From contig NZ_CP080997.1 in the NCBI RefSeq assembly GCF_019645815.1, positions 1,240,001 to 1,304,000 on the forward strand: a stretch of 64,000 nt of DNA. The letters are read 5' to 3'. Origin of the DNA: Mycolicibacter heraklionensis (GTDB lineage Bacteria > Actinomycetota > Actinomycetes > Mycobacteriales > Mycobacteriaceae). This document shows positions 8,882 through 18,834 of the stretch, in pieces. Every line of letters starts with the position of its first letter. Position 1 is the first letter of the stretch. The notes under the pieces are model-generated. The model had not been told where the DNA came from. It saw only the letters and a list, made by a program, of their open reading frames with translations, and made no database searches. A program made the position numbers and the translations under genes.

Positions 8882-11800
8882 CCAGCATTGCCTCCGCCCA
8901 GTCGATGTGGCGTTCGAAGCCGAGCGATTCCGCCAGGGCGCGATAGCGATTCACCATCTTCAGGTAGGCGGCCTCGTCGCCGCGCGCACGGCAGAGCAGC
9001 GCGGTCAGCCGCAGCAGCGTGATCTCGAACATCGCCGAACTTTGACCGGTCGGCAGGCTCGCCAACCAGTCGATCGCCTCTTCGGCGTCGGCGAGGTCGT
9101 CGGCTGTGCCGCGCTCCAGCAGCGTCTCCACCAGGACGCCGGTGCCCCACATGCCATAGAAGACGTTTCCGGCATGGCGCAAGTCGTCGACCGCTTCGCG
9201 CATCGTCGCAATGGCGCCGTCGCGGTCGCCGGCGCGGGCCGTCTCCCGGGCGGCCCAGATGTCGGTGACCGGGATGAGGAAGAGTGCGCGCTTGCGCAGC
9301 CATATGTCGCGGCACTGCATGATCAATTCCAGCCCGCGATGACGGTCGGCCGCGTTGTCCCGGTTGAGCAGCACGACCCCTAACGCGTAGCCGGCCAAAC
9401 CCAGTGCGCGGTCGCTGCTGGCGCGTTGGGCCGATTGCACCGCCTCCTCGCACGCGCTTTGCGCGGAGTCACTGGGCCGAAGCACCCCGTACTGCATCGC
9501 GAAACCGTAGGTCCAGGCGACGGTGCTGCCGAGGGTTTCCGCGTTGCTTAATCGGGCCATCGCGACGGCATCATCGATGTCTTGACGCCATCCGGGACGA
9601 CCCAACCACCACCGAGCGGTGCCGCGCCATGCCAACGCGATCGCCAGCGGCGATCCCACACCGAAGTTGGCACCTTTGGCAGGGTCGCCCGCGGCCAGGT
9701 CGACGATGGTCTGCGACCACCGCAGGATCGCACCGAATTCCCCGACGCAGAGCCAGTTGACGAAGGCCATGAACGCCAACCCCATGGTCGGGGAGGGATC
9801 GCCGATCGACTCGAACAGCGCCATCTGTTGGAATGCCAGCTGCGAGCCTTCACGTGAGCGGCCCGCGTAGATCAGCTCGGTGGCCAGCGCGGTCATCCCG
9901 ATGGCCAGCGACACCTGGTCCCCGGCCGCGCTGCACAGTTCCCGCAGCTCCTCGAAGCGGCCACGGCTTTCCTGGACCTCTCGGGCTTGCCAGTCGGTGG
10001 CGCACAACATGGTCCGCGGGGCGATGCGCATCGACAGTTGGTCTGGGTCGTCGGCAGGCAGTGCGTCGGCGATGCGCCGGGCCCGCTCCCAGCTGCCCCG
10101 GGCCGCGACCAGATCGCGGTTGGTGGACCATGCGCCGGCCCGCATGTGCCAGGCGTAGGCCGCGTTCAGCTCGCCCGCGGCCTGCAGATGTTCGGCAATC
10201 AGCGCCGCGTTGTCCTCCAGCGATCCGGGAGCACGTTCTTGGATCGCGGCGGCCAGCTTCCGGTGCCACTGGGCGCGATCGGATTTGAGCTGTGATTCAT
10301 AGACCACCGCGCGGATCAACGGATGCCGAAAGGCATATTCGGCGCTCGGGGTGAAACGCACCTGATCGATCAGCTCCGCGCCGAGCAGCTCGTCGAACTC
10401 CGCATCGACGCCCAGTGCGGGCAGTAACTCCGCGCCGAAGCGTGCCCCGATCACCGACGCCGCGTTCAATGTTCGTTTGGCCTGGCTGCTGAGCTGGTCG
10501 ATGCGCGCCTCGATGGCCGCCTGTACCGTGGCCGGCACCGTGACGTCCGCGGCCCTGGTGTGGCAGATGTAGTCGCCGTGTTCGCCGGCCAGCTCCCCGC
10601 GCTGGGCCAACTCGCGCACCATCTCCTCGGCGAAGAACGGATTTCCGGCAGCTCGCCCGGCGATGATCGCGGCCAGCTCGCCGACTGAGGGATGCGACCC
10701 CAAAAGCTCGCCGATCAGCGCCGATATCTCCGTATCATCCAGTGGCGCAAGGACTATTCGCTGGGCGCCGGGTATCTGCGTCAGCGCGCCGCGGTATTCG
10801 GGGCGATAGGTGATCAGCACCATCGATGGGGTGCGCGGGATCACCGCCAAGAAATCGGCGATCAGCGATTCGCTGGCGATGTCGATCCAGTGCGCATCTT
10901 CGATGACGAACAGTGTTGGTTCGGTGCGGGCCAACGATGCGGTGTTGATCAGCGCGGTCAGCCGGCTCCGGCGCACATCCGGGTCGATCTGGGGCAGGGC
11001 CACGTCGGGGTCGGCGATGCCCAGCAGATCATCGAGCAGCAGCAGATCCTGCGGATCGGAATGGGGAACGCGTCCCCGGACCCACGCGCGGGCGTCTTCG
11101 CCTCGCCGATCGGCCACGCCGAGACTTGCCCGCAACAGTCTCGCCACTGCGTGGAACGGGACGTCGCCGGCATGCGACTCGCAGAACGCCCACACCACCT
11201 CCGCCCCGCGACCGGCCGCAGTCGCGGCGGCTTCCCGGGCCATCCGGCTCTTTCCGATACCCGGCGCACCCACCACAGTGGCCACACCGCCCTGACCGTG
11301 GATCGCGCGGTCCAGCATCGTCTCTACGGTGGTCAGCTCCCCGCGCCGGCCGATGAGACTCGACTCAGCACGCCGGACAGCGGAATGGCGGTCGGCCATG
11401 CCCAACAGCCGGCGGGCGGGCACCGGTTCCCGGGCACCCTTGATCCGAACCAACTCGACTTCACCCAGTGCAGCCGTGCCTTCAACGAGTTGGGCGGTCG
11501 AGACGCTGAGCATGATTCCACCCGGCGGCGCGACCGATTCCATCCGCTGGGCCATCCCGACCTGCTCACCCACGGCGGCGTAGCCGAACGGGCCCGAGCC
11601 GATCCCGCCCGCGATCACCTCACCGGAGTTCAACCCGACCCGCAACCGCAGCTCGACGCCATCGCGCTCACCGACATCGACAGCAAGCCGCTTCGACTCC
11701 TCTTGGACGTCCAAGGCCGCCCGACAGGCCCGTATCGCGTGGTCTTCCAGGGCGACCGGGGCGCCGAACACCGCCATGATCCCGTCGCCCGTCCACTGTG

Positions 11801-12077
11801 TGACCGTGCTGCCGTAGCGCTGCACCACCGCCGCACAGCGGTCAGCGAGGTCGGCCATGATCTCACGTAAACGCTCGGCGCCCACCGCTGCGGCGATGTC
11901 CATCCAGCGCACCACGTCGGCGAACAGCACCGTCACCTGCTTGTACTCGGCCGGTGGCCGGGCAGTCGCCACTGCTGTTCCGCACTCGTTGCAGAACCTG
12001 AAGGTCGCGGGCAGCCCAGTGCCGCATGAACTGCACACCAAGGCTGGCAGTTCCGATGGCGGCCCAACGCCGTTCAC
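8862..12077 (-). CDS. Cyclase-AAA-TPR signalling protein
   Basis: 1071 residues. Order: a zinc ribbon (Cys15, 18, 29, 32), a class III nucleotide cyclase domain (about 45-225; metal Asp54 in VTVLFADVV and Asp98 in TGDGIMAVFG), an AAA ATPase module (Walker A GAPGIGKS, about 270-277; DAHW Walker B-like later), then a long helical TPR-like region to the end. This matches a mycobacterial group combining cyclase and STAND-ATPase parts, several of which end in a LuxR HTH; no HTH is visible here. It would make cAMP or cGMP, or sense ligands with a degenerate cyclase; activity is not provable. It lies 74 bases downstream of hsd on the same strand. Confidence 0.88.
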   Translation of the reverse strand: MNGVGPPSELPALVCSSCGTGLPATFRFCNECGTAVATARPPAEYKQVTVLFADVVRWMDIAAAVGAERLREIMADLADRCAAVVQRYGSTVTQWTGDGIMAVFGAPVALEDHAIRACRAALDVQEESKRLAVDVGERDGVELRLRVGLNSGEVIAGGIGSGPFGYAAVGEQVGMAQRMESVAPPGGIMLSVSTAQLVEGTAALGEVELVRIKGAREPVPARRLLGMADRHSAVRRAESSLIGRRGELTTVETMLDRAIHGQGGVATVVGAPGIGKSRMAREAAATAAGRGAEVVWAFCESHAGDVPFHAVARLLRASLGVADRRGEDARAWVRGRVPHSDPQDLLLLDDLLGIADPDVALPQIDPDVRRSRLTALINTASLARTEPTLFVIEDAHWIDIASESLIADFLAVIPRTPSMVLITYRPEYRGALTQIPGAQRIVLAPLDDTEISALIGELLGSHPSVGELAAIIAGRAAGNPFFAEEMVRELAQRGELAGEHGDYICHTRAADVTVPATVQAAIEARIDQLSSQAKRTLNAASVIGARFGAELLPALGVDAEFDELLGAELIDQVRFTPSAEYAFRHPLIRAVVYESQLKSDRAQWHRKLAAAIQERAPGSLEDNAALIAEHLQAAGELNAAYAWHMRAGAWSTNRDLVAARGSWERARRIADALPADDPDQLSMRIAPRTMLCATDWQAREVQESRGRFEELRELCSAAGDQVSLAIGMTALATELIYAGRSREGSQLAFQQMALFESIGDPSPTMGLAFMAFVNWLCVGEFGAILRWSQTIVDLAAGDPAKGANFGVGSPLAIALAWRGTARWWLGRPGWRQDIDDAVAMARLSNAETLGSTVAWTYGFAMQYGVLRPSDSAQSACEEAVQSAQRASSDRALGLAGYALGVVLLNRDNAADRHRGLELIMQCRDIWLRKRALFLIPVTDIWAARETARAGDRDGAIATMREAVDDLRHAGNVFYGMWGTGVLVETLLERGTADDLADAEEAIDWLASLPTGQSSAMFEITLLRLTALLCRARGDEAAYLKMVNRYRALAESLGFERHIDWAEAMLARRTAR

Positions 12078-12151
12078 GTCGTTATCGTGTCACCGCAGAC
12101 CCGTGGCTGGATACAGCGTTCCGAAAGAAACTTCCCAGTAATGATGCGGGA

Positions 12152-13261
12152 CTACTCGGGGTGCGGCTCGGCGACCACCGTCGCCAGGTGCGGATGCGCT
12201 TCGGCCTTGACCTTCGCGAAGAGCTCCTTGTAGTACGGCATGCAGTCGGCCATCGCCTGCTCGGTGGTGAACAGCGGCCGGTAGCCGAGGTCGCGGTGGG
12301 CTTTGTCGATCGAGAAATAGTTGTTCAGGTAAAGCCGTTCCACCGCACCGGGTTCCAACAGCGGTTCGGGCAGACCGAACCGGAAGTGCAGCCACTGCCA
12401 GGCGAACATCACATCACGCACCATTCGGCCGGAAACCCGCAGTCGGGGCCAGCGCTCACCGCATGCCTCCATGACCGGTCGAGCGAACTCGAACATGTTG
12501 ATCGGTTCGCCGTCGTTGATGAAGTAGGCCTGGCCGGGGGCCGACCCGCCCGGCACCAAGTGCTCCGCGGCCAGGATGAAGCCGTGAATCAGGTTGTGCA
12601 CGTAGGAGTTGTCGAGCTTGGCACGCTTGCTGCCGATGAGAACTTTGACGTGACCGGCGACCACGCTTTCAAACAGCTTGCGGAACATGGTCTGGTCACC
12701 GTCACCCCAGATGCCCGACGGGCGAATGGAACAGGTCAGCATGCCGCCAACGCCATTTTCGCCCAGCACGAACTTCTCGGCGACCACCTTCGTCTCGGTG
12801 TAGAGGTCGTTGAACTTGGTGGTGTAGGCCATGGTTTCGTTGCCACCCGAGATGGCTTTGCCGCCCATCACGACGCTGTTGGATGCGGTGTAGACGAACC
12901 GCTTCACCCCGGCCAGCTGCCCGGCCTGAACCAGGTTCTTGGTGCCGTCGACGTTGACCGCGAAGCTGCGCCGGCGGATCTCGTCGGTGACTTTCGCACC
13001 GCCCTGCAGATCGATGATCGCGGCGGTGTGGAACACGGTGTCGATATCGGAGACCGCCGCGGCCACCGTCTCGGGATCGCAGATGTCGCCTTCCAACTTC
13101 TCCAGGTTGGGATGGTCGGGCAGGGAAGACGGCGCGCGGTCGAAGGACCGTACCTGGTAGCCGCGTTCGAGCAGGGTCTTGACGAAATTGGTTCCGACGA
13201 AGCCGGAGCCCCCGGTGACCAGTACCCGGCCGAGTTCAGTAGTCAGTGATGGATCACCCAT
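12152..13261 (-). CDS. hsd: 3beta-hydroxysteroid dehydrogenase
   Basis: 369 residues, Rossmann-fold extended SDR. NAD-binding TGGSGFVG is at about 16-23, and the catalytic pair is the sterol-type YTxxK (LYTETK) after the Ser of TASNSVV. Orthologue of Rv1106c, which oxidises cholesterol to cholest-4-en-3-one with NAD, the first step of sterol degradation. The ATG at 13261 lies six bases after a TATGCT -10 box, so the message is probably leaderless with its own promoter although xseB ends 54 bases upstream. A perfect 7-bp-arm inverted repeat overlaps that promoter. Confidence 0.95.
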   Translation of the reverse strand: MGDPSLTTELGRVLVTGGSGFVGTNFVKTLLERGYQVRSFDRAPSSLPDHPNLEKLEGDICDPETVAAAVSDIDTVFHTAAIIDLQGGAKVTDEIRRRSFAVNVDGTKNLVQAGQLAGVKRFVYTASNSVVMGGKAISGGNETMAYTTKFNDLYTETKVVAEKFVLGENGVGGMLTCSIRPSGIWGDGDQTMFRKLFESVVAGHVKVLIGSKRAKLDNSYVHNLIHGFILAAEHLVPGGSAPGQAYFINDGEPINMFEFARPVMEACGERWPRLRVSGRMVRDVMFAWQWLHFRFGLPEPLLEPGAVERLYLNNYFSIDKAHRDLGYRPLFTTEQAMADCMPYYKELFAKVKAEAHPHLATVVAEPHPE

Positions 13262-13267
13262 CGGCCG

Positions 13268-13291
13268 AGCATAACTGAACGTGTTTCAGTT
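13268..13291 (-). promoter_or_regulatory. hsd promoter and overlapping operator
   Basis: Reading the minus strand, -10 TATGCT (13273-13268) is six bases before the hsd ATG. Immediately upstream, AACTGAACGTGTTTCAGTT (13273-13291) has perfect 7-base arms AACTGAA/TTCAGTT around a 5-base centre. It resembles, with one mismatch (C for the first T), the KstR consensus TNNAACNNGTTNNA. A repressor here would block -10 access. Which regulator binds is inference. Confidence 0.5.
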
Positions 13292-13315
13292 CCCGTGGTC
13301 TTGTAAAGAGGGAAG

Positions 13316-13558
13316 TCACGCGCGGCCGTTCTCGCCGGGGTCGGAATCCAGCGCCTCCTGGACTCGGCGCCGGGCGCCGGCCAAGTGCTCTTCACACCGC
13401 TTGGCCAGCTGCTCGCCCCTTTCCCAGAGGCTCAGCGACGCGTCGAGATCCATCCCGCCCTGCTCCAGCCGCTGCACCACGTCGATCAGCTCGTCACGGC
13501 ATTGTTCATAGCCGAGTTCACTAACGGGTGTCACCGGATCGGATTGCTCAGCTGGCAT
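13316..13558 (-). CDS. xseB: Exodeoxyribonuclease VII small subunit
   Basis: 80 residues from ATG 13558, which overlaps the end of xseA by 11 bases; the frame is open further upstream but inside xseA. The sequence ([41 protein letters not shown] split by the usual E..L..G...LE..L..YE.G pattern) is typical of XseB, a helical hairpin that several copies use to wrap the large subunit's tail. Forms the nuclease that cuts single-stranded DNA from both ends. Translationally coupled to xseA. Confidence 0.95.
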   Translation of the reverse strand: MPAEQSDPVTPVSELGYEQCRDELIDVVQRLEQGGMDLDASLSLWERGEQLAKRCEEHLAGARRRVQEALDSDPGENGRA

Positions 13559-14804
13559 CGCTGGGTCCTTCAAGAAGTCGCCCCTCACTCGTCGCCGCGA
13601 CGGCCCCGTCGGCCACCCGGATTCGCAGTCGGGTGCCGGCCGGTGCATCGTCGACCGACCGCAGTACGTGCGGCCCCGCTGCGCCGACAGTCTGGACGAC
13701 CGCGTAGCCGCGCGCCAATGTCGCGGCCGGGCCCAGGGTAGCCAGCCGTGCCGCCAGGTGCCCCACCCGTTCGGTCTGCACCGTGATCAGCCGAGTGACA
13801 TCACGGCGCACCGCGGCCAGGGCACGCCGCACCTCCTCGCCGCGCTCGGTCAGCGCGCGCAGCGGGTCAGCCAGCACCGGTCGGCTACGCAACTGCTTCA
13901 GCACCCGGTCCTCGCGTATCACCCAGTTGCGTACGGCCTGCGCGCTGCGCCGGCGTAGGTCGTCGACCAGCGCCTGTTCGGCGGCGGCGTCCGGGACGAT
14001 CCTCTTCGCCGCGTCGGTGGGGGTGGCTGCGCGCAGGTCAGCGACCAAATCGCACAGCGGGCTGTCGGGTTCGTGGCCGATCGCGCTGACCACCGGGGTG
14101 CGGCAGGCCGCGATCGCCCGGCACAGGGTTTCGTCGGAGAACGGCAGCAGGTCCTCGACGCTGCCGCCGCCGCGGGCCAGCACGATCACCTCCACGGCCG
14201 CGTCGGCGTCCAGGTCGCGCAGCGCCTCGACGATCTGGGGGACGGCGGTCGGCCCCTGGACGGCGGTATTGCGCACCGCGAAGCGCACCGCCGGCCAGCG
14301 GCTACCGGCGACCGTCATCACGTCGTGCTCGGCGGCGCTGGCACGCCCGGTGATCAGGCCGATCGTGCCCGGCAGGAACGGGAGCGGCCGTTTGAGTCGC
14401 GGGTCGAACAACCCCTCGGCGTCCAGCAGCCGACGCAGCCGCTCGATGCGAGCCAGTAGTTCGCCGATGCCCACGGCGCGGATCTCGCTCAGGCGCAGGG
14501 AGAAGGTGCCCCGGGCGGTGTAGAAGTTGGGTTTGCCGCAGACCACCACCTGGGTGCCTTCGGTCAGCTTGACCGGCGCCGACGCCACCAGTTCGGGGCT
14601 GCACGTCACCGTCAGCGACATGTCGGCGGCGGGGTCACGTAGCACCATGAACACCGTCCGCACGCCCGGACGCAGATTGATCTGGGTGAGCTGGCCCTCC
14701 ACCCACACCGATCCCAGCCGGTCGATCCAGCCCTTGACCCGGATGGCAACCGCGCGGACCGGGAACGGGTTCTCGGCGGATTCGCCCGGCGCGGGGGCGG
14801 TCAC
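13548..14804 (-). CDS. xseA: Exodeoxyribonuclease VII large subunit
   Basis: 418 residues. N-terminal OB fold (about 10-105, [10 protein letters not shown]...), then the catalytic domain with [15 protein letters not shown], the [16 protein letters not shown] core (about 205-225) and [11 protein letters not shown], followed by the long coiled-coil that binds XseB. Degrades single-stranded DNA to short oligonucleotides in repair. Starts with GTG 14804, overlapping the stop of the upstream lipid-droplet-type gene by four bases, so the three genes form one unit. Confidence 0.97.
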   Translation of the reverse strand: MTAPAPGESAENPFPVRAVAIRVKGWIDRLGSVWVEGQLTQINLRPGVRTVFMVLRDPAADMSLTVTCSPELVASAPVKLTEGTQVVVCGKPNFYTARGTFSLRLSEIRAVGIGELLARIERLRRLLDAEGLFDPRLKRPLPFLPGTIGLITGRASAAEHDVMTVAGSRWPAVRFAVRNTAVQGPTAVPQIVEALRDLDADAAVEVIVLARGGGSVEDLLPFSDETLCRAIAACRTPVVSAIGHEPDSPLCDLVADLRAATPTDAAKRIVPDAAAEQALVDDLRRRSAQAVRNWVIREDRVLKQLRSRPVLADPLRALTERGEEVRRALAAVRRDVTRLITVQTERVGHLAARLATLGPAATLARGYAVVQTVGAAGPHVLRSVDDAPAGTRLRIRVADGAVAATSEGRLLEGPSDAS

Positions 14805-15403
14805 TTCGCGGTGGTGCGGGTGATCCTGTTGGCCAGCAGCGTCTGGAACGGTGCCCGGGCCTTGGTGGCCTCTTCGTAGGCGAGCAGGGTCTCCAGCTCA
14901 TCGAGGCTGAGCGAGGCCAGCCGGGCCCGCAGCTGGGCCAGGGTCAGCGACCCGTAGTCGAGCTCGTCGACCAGGTCGGGGGTGGGCACGTTTGAGTCCG
15001 CGGCTGCGCTCGGCGCGTTGTTCTCGACAGGCGGGGTGGCTGCGCCCTCGCCGTCCTCGCGGCTGTCGCTGAAGGAATAGAGGGCGAACCGCCCCTCGGT
15101 GCGCGGGCCGGTGTCGTCGTCGTCGAAAGTCGCGGCGCTGCCGTCGACGCCGTCTTCGAGATCATCGTCGAAGGTCGCCCACTCCGGCTGCTCGTCCTTC
15201 GGCGGGAACAGCGACTCGAGGGTGGTGTCGCCCTTGTTGACCAGCTCGGCGACACCCTGCTGCCAGCGCATCACCGCGTGCGCGGCCTGGCTGGCCAGCG
15301 TCATCGGGTAGGTCAGGATGGTTTGCGGCAGCTTCAGGGTCTCCTCGACCGCGACGGTGGCCGCGCCGACCAGAAGCCGGACTCCAAAGGGTGCAGTTGC
15401 CAT
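14801..15403 (-). CDS. Rv1109c-like lipid droplet-associated protein
   Basis: 200 residues. The N-terminal 65 residues are amphipathic and hydrophobic ([49 protein letters not shown]); the middle is acidic and low-complexity (DDDLEDG, DDDDTG); the C-terminus is a charged helical domain ([25 protein letters not shown], in pieces). Orthologue of Rv1109c by position and sequence; that family is annotated as lipid-droplet associated, and the N-terminal amphipathic helix fits that. It is the first gene of the xseA-xseB unit and divergent from ispH (96 bases apart). Confidence 0.8.
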   Translation of the reverse strand: MATAPFGVRLLVGAATVAVEETLKLPQTILTYPMTLASQAAHAVMRWQQGVAELVNKGDTTLESLFPPKDEQPEWATFDDDLEDGVDGSAATFDDDDTGPRTEGRFALYSFSDSREDGEGAATPPVENNAPSAAADSNVPTPDLVDELDYGSLTLAQLRARLASLSLDELETLLAYEEATKARAPFQTLLANRITRTTAK

Positions 15404-15486
15404 GGCCCCCAGCCTGCCTTACCTGCCGGTCATCTCCAAGTATTGACCGGCGTGACGCGAGCTGGCGGTCTCGTGTCGGCAGACCG

Positions 15487-15492
15487 TACGCT
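15487..15492 (+). promoter_or_regulatory. ispH -10, leaderless
   Basis: TACGCT followed by exactly seven bases and ATG 15500, the mycobacterial leaderless arrangement. No Shine-Dalgarno sequence precedes the ATG, which supports this start. Confidence 0.6.
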
Positions 15493-15499
15493 GGTTGCC

Positions 15500-16516
15500 A
15501 TGCCCCAAACCGTCGACGTGGAGATCGCCTACAGTTCAGCCGCGCAGGTGAGCGGCGCCCCCGCCGGCAAGCGGGTGCTGCTGGCGGAGCCACGCGGCTA
15601 CTGCGCGGGCGTGGACCGGGCGGTCGAGACGGTCGAGCGGGCGCTGGAGAAGCACGGCGCCCCGGTGTACGTGCGGCACGAGATCGTGCACAACAAGCAT
15701 GTGGTGGACACCCTGACCAACAAGGGTGCGGTCTTCGTGCACGAGACCGACGAGGTCCCCGAAGGCGCGATGGTGGTGTTCTCCGCGCACGGCGTGGCCC
15801 CGACCGTGCACGAATCGGCCGCCGACCGCAGCTTGCGGGTGATCGACGCGACCTGCCCGCTGGTGACCAAGGTGCACAACGAGGCCAAACGATTCGCCCG
15901 GGACGGCTACGACATCCTGCTGATCGGCCACGCCGGCCATGAAGAGGTCGTCGGGATCATCGGCGAGGCCCCCAACGACGTGCAGCTGGTCGACGGTCTG
16001 GACGCCGTGGACTCGGTACAGGTACGCGACGAGAACAAGGTGGTGTGGCTGTCGCAGACCACGCTCAGCGTCGACGAGACGATGCAGACGGTGGTCAAGC
16101 TGCGTGAGCGGTTCCCGAATCTGCAGGACCCGCCCAGCGACGACATCTGCTACGCCACCCAGAACCGCCAGACCGCGGTCAAGGCGATGGCCCCGGAGTG
16201 CGAGCTGGTGATCGTGGTGGGCTCGCGCAACTCGTCGAACTCCTGCCGACTGGTCGAGGTGGCGCTGGGCGCCGGTGCCACCGCCGCCCACCTGGTCGAT
16301 TACGCCGAGGACATCGACCCGGCGTGGCTGGCTCCCGAAGCCGGCCAGGTGCAGACCATCGGCGTCACCTCCGGTGCGTCGGTGCCGGAGATCCTGGTTC
16401 GCGGTGTGCTGGAGCGGCTTGCCGAGTACGGCTACGGCACGGTGTTCCCGGTGGCCACCGCCAATGAGACTTTGGTGTTTGCCCTGCCCCGCGAGATCCG
16501 GCCGAGTCGCCGTTAG
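15500..16516 (+). CDS. ispH: 4-hydroxy-3-methylbut-2-enyl diphosphate reductase
   Basis: 338 residues. Last enzyme of the MEP pathway, reducing HMBPP to IPP and DMAPP with an iron-sulphur cluster. The three cluster cysteines are seen at Cys35 (PRGYCAGV), Cys119 ([11 protein letters not shown]) and Cys217 ([11 protein letters not shown]), with substrate histidines in HEIVHNKHV and SAHGV and the SQTTLS loop. Orthologue of Rv1110 (lytB2). The ATG is set by the leaderless promoter; the open frame runs back to 15278 but through the divergent gene. Its stop overlaps the convergent Rv1111c-like gene by four bases. Confidence 0.97.
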   Translation: MPQTVDVEIAYSSAAQVSGAPAGKRVLLAEPRGYCAGVDRAVETVERALEKHGAPVYVRHEIVHNKHVVDTLTNKGAVFVHETDEVPEGAMVVFSAHGVAPTVHESAADRSLRVIDATCPLVTKVHNEAKRFARDGYDILLIGHAGHEEVVGIIGEAPNDVQLVDGLDAVDSVQVRDENKVVWLSQTTLSVDETMQTVVKLRERFPNLQDPPSDDICYATQNRQTAVKAMAPECELVIVVGSRNSSNSCRLVEVALGAGATAAHLVDYAEDIDPAWLAPEAGQVQTIGVTSGASVPEILVRGVLERLAEYGYGTVFPVATANETLVFALPREIRPSRR

Positions 16517-17634
16517 ATGTCGAACTCCCAGGAGTCGGCTTCGTCGCGCGGTTGACGCGAGCGAGTGCGGGGTTGGGCGTCGGCCTCGCCGCCGCCGGAC
16601 CTGCGGTAGCGCACCTGGGAAACGGGGTGGCGGGTGCCGGTTCCGTTGCTACGGCCCTCGGCGGCTGTCGGCGCCGGCCGGCGGCGGGGCAGCGATTCGG
16701 ATGCCTCGGTGGGGCGGTAGCGTGACGCGTCCTGGGGCGGGCGCGGTCGCCGCCGCGGCTCGTCTTGCCAGTCGGGTGCCGGCCGGCGTCGCGGCTGCCG
16801 CTCGTCGTACCCCTCGGGGGCCGGGCGCCGGCGGCGCTGCATCGGCTCGTCACGTCCGTCGGCTGTTGGGCGGCGGCGCGGGCGCGGGTGCTCCGCGGCG
16901 CGGGCGTCCATGTCTGGCCGGACGTGCCGCGAACGCGTCGGCGCCGAGCCGTTGGCCGCACCGCGGCGCTCGGTGGAACGGGTCCGCGACCCGGCCCCGG
17001 ACGACTCCCGCGCGGCCCGACGGGCCTCCGCGGTGGCGCGGCGGGGACGCTGACCCTTGCGCTGCTCACGCGGCGCCGGCCGCTCGATGGCGTGCGCGGG
17101 GTTGCGGTTGAGGGCCGAGGTGAGCATGGCGCCGATTCGGTCGCTGAGCGTGGCCCGCTTCGGGGTGCCGTCGTCCTCGGTAGTGCGCTTCGCGGTTCCG
17201 CCCAGCATGCCGAGGTACCAGCGAACCATCCCGATCAGCAACACGGCTGCGGCCGTGAACACCATCAACGGGAATCGTTCGATCAGGGGATAGCCGCAGT
17301 TGATGACGATGGCCTTGAGGCCGGGGAATCCGCCGCCGCGCAACATCCAGTACGCGCCGGGCACGCTGACGAACAGGATCAGCGGCGGCTGAACCACCGT
17401 GGTGAACACCGCCGACTGCTGCACCATGAGCACCGCGGCGATACACCCCATCGCGTAGAGCGCGGAGAAGACGATGGTCAGTTCTTTGTCTCCGGAACCG
17501 GCGTCGAACGCCACTCCGATCGCGGTCGCGACCACCGCCACCGCCACGGCGCTCCACCACGGCAAACCGGCGATGCTCGGCAAAATCGAACGGTGGTCAG
17601 CTGCCACTGCCGACTTCTCCCGCGCTACTGCCAC
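16513..17634 (-). CDS. Membrane protein with Arg-rich tail (Rv1111c-like)
   Basis: 373 residues from GTG 17634 (the frame is open to 17679, so the start is uncertain). Four or five membrane segments occupy about residues 20-150 ([20 protein letters not shown] and later hydrophobic stretches), matching the DUF6542 type seen in Rv1111c. The C-terminal half is disordered and extremely arginine/proline-rich, with repeated RRRPAP-like pieces, consistent with binding nucleic acid or anionic lipid; the role is unknown. Located between convergent ispH and divergent ychF as in M. tuberculosis. Confidence 0.75.
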   Translation of the reverse strand: MAVAREKSAVAADHRSILPSIAGLPWWSAVAVAVVATAIGVAFDAGSGDKELTIVFSALYAMGCIAAVLMVQQSAVFTTVVQPPLILFVSVPGAYWMLRGGGFPGLKAIVINCGYPLIERFPLMVFTAAAVLLIGMVRWYLGMLGGTAKRTTEDDGTPKRATLSDRIGAMLTSALNRNPAHAIERPAPREQRKGQRPRRATAEARRAARESSGAGSRTRSTERRGAANGSAPTRSRHVRPDMDARAAEHPRPRRRPTADGRDEPMQRRRRPAPEGYDERQPRRRPAPDWQDEPRRRPRPPQDASRYRPTEASESLPRRRPAPTAAEGRSNGTGTRHPVSQVRYRRSGGGEADAQPRTRSRQPRDEADSWEFDI

Positions 17635-17690
17635 ACACTGACGGTACCGGCTGGCGGCGGCGGGGGCGCACGGCGGCACGCCCCGGGCTT

Positions 17691-17696
17691 TAGACT
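17691..17696 (+). promoter_or_regulatory. ychF -10
   Basis: TAGACT nine bases before GTG 17706, giving a very short or absent leader. No ribosome site is visible. Confidence 0.45.
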
Positions 17697-17705
17697 TGGC
17701 TCCCT

Positions 17706-18779
17706 GTGAGCCTGAGCCTGGGAATCGTGGGGTTGCCCAACGTCGGTAAGTCGACCCTGTTCAACGCGCTGACACACAACGATGTGTTGGCCGCCAACTA
17801 CCCGTTCGCGACGATCGAGCCGAACGAGGGCGTGGTGCCGCTGCCCGACCCCCGGCTGGCCAAGCTGGCCGAGATCTTCGGATCCGAGCGGATCCTGCCC
17901 GCGCCGGTGACGTTCGTCGACATCGCCGGCATCGTCAAGGGTGCCTCGGAGGGGGCTGGCCTGGGCAACAAGTTCCTGGCCAACATCCGCGAGTGCGACG
18001 CCATCTGCCAGGTGGTGCGGGTCTTCGCCGACGACGACGTGGTGCACGTGGACGGCAAGGTCGATCCCGAGGCCGACATCGAGGTGATCGCCACCGAGCT
18101 GATCCTGGCCGACATGCAGACCCTGGAGAAGGCGATCCCGCGGCTGGAGAAGGAAGCCCGCAACAACAAGGACCGCAAGCCCGTGCACGAGGCCGCAGTG
18201 GCCGCCGCGGCGATCCTCGACACCGGCAAGACCCTGTTCGCCGCCGGGGTGGACACCGCGCCGCTGCGCGAGCTGAACCTGCTGACCACCAAACCGTTCC
18301 TGTATGTGTTCAACGCCGACGAGTCGGTGCTCACCGATGCCGCACGGGTCGCCTCGCTGCGGGAGCTGGTGGCCCCGGCCGACGCGGTGTTCCTGGACGC
18401 CAAGATCGAAGCCGAGCTCGCCGAGCTCGACGACGAGTCGGCGATGGAACTGCTGGAGTCGATCGGGCAGAGCGAGCGCGGCCTGGATGCCTTGGCGCGG
18501 GCCGGTTTTCACACCCTGAAGTTGCAGACCTACCTGACCGCCGGGCCGAAGGAGGCGCGGGCCTGGACCATCCACCAGGGCGACACCGCACCCAAGGCGG
18601 CCGGGGTGATCCACACCGACTTCGAGAAGGGCTTCATCAAGGCCGAGGTGGTCTCCTACGACGACCTGGTCGAGGCCGGGTCGATGGCCGCCGCCAAGGC
18701 CGCCGGCAAGGTGCGCATGGAGGGCAAGGACTACGTCATGGCCGATGGGGACGTGGTGGAGTTCCGGTTCAACGTGTAG
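17706..18779 (+). CDS. ychF: Redox-responsive ATPase YchF/Obg-like
   Basis: 357 residues from GTG 17706. P-loop GLPNVGKSTLFNAL, switch II DIAGIVKGASEGAGLGN, and the altered NxxE-type specificity motif (NADES) that makes this TRAFAC member prefer ATP. A helical arm lies in the middle, and the C-terminal TGS-type domain ends with the conserved GDVVEFRFNV. Orthologue of Rv1112, a ribosome-associated stress ATPase. Its last 28 bases are echoed at 25711-25738; everything from 18780 on departs from the expected core order. Confidence 0.97.
   Translation: MSLSLGIVGLPNVGKSTLFNALTHNDVLAANYPFATIEPNEGVVPLPDPRLAKLAEIFGSERILPAPVTFVDIAGIVKGASEGAGLGNKFLANIRECDAICQVVRVFADDDVVHVDGKVDPEADIEVIATELILADMQTLEKAIPRLEKEARNNKDRKPVHEAAVAAAAILDTGKTLFAAGVDTAPLRELNLLTTKPFLYVFNADESVLTDAARVASLRELVAPADAVFLDAKIEAELAELDDESAMELLESIGQSERGLDALARAGFHTLKLQTYLTAGPKEARAWTIHQGDTAPKAAGVIHTDFEKGFIKAEVVSYDDLVEAGSMAAAKAAGKVRMEGKDYVMADGDVVEFRFNV
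18751..18778 (+). repeat. ychF 3'-end repeat, left copy (att-like)
   Basis: 28 bases coding VVEFRFNV and the stop region of ychF. They match 25711-25738 at 25 of 28 positions, and all three differences are third-codon, synonymous changes. Together the copies bracket the IS3 remnant, DarTG, XRE/ImmA pair, hydrolase and RelBE. Interpreted as an attachment-site duplication from an element inserted at the ychF 3' end. Confidence 0.7.
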
Positions 18780-18834
18780 GTGGACTGCTCAGCATGGCGA
18801 CCGCAGCTGAAGCGTCGATCGCCACGTCCCGTCC

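Noticed and set aside
10692..11870. 392-codon plus-strand frame within the cyclase-AAA gene
   Set aside because: Antisense shadow; the minus-strand product has zinc ribbon, cyclase and Walker motifs in one frame.
12026..13249. 407-codon plus-strand frame opposite hsd
   Set aside because: Antisense of a clear dehydrogenase, low-complexity sequence, no ribosome site.
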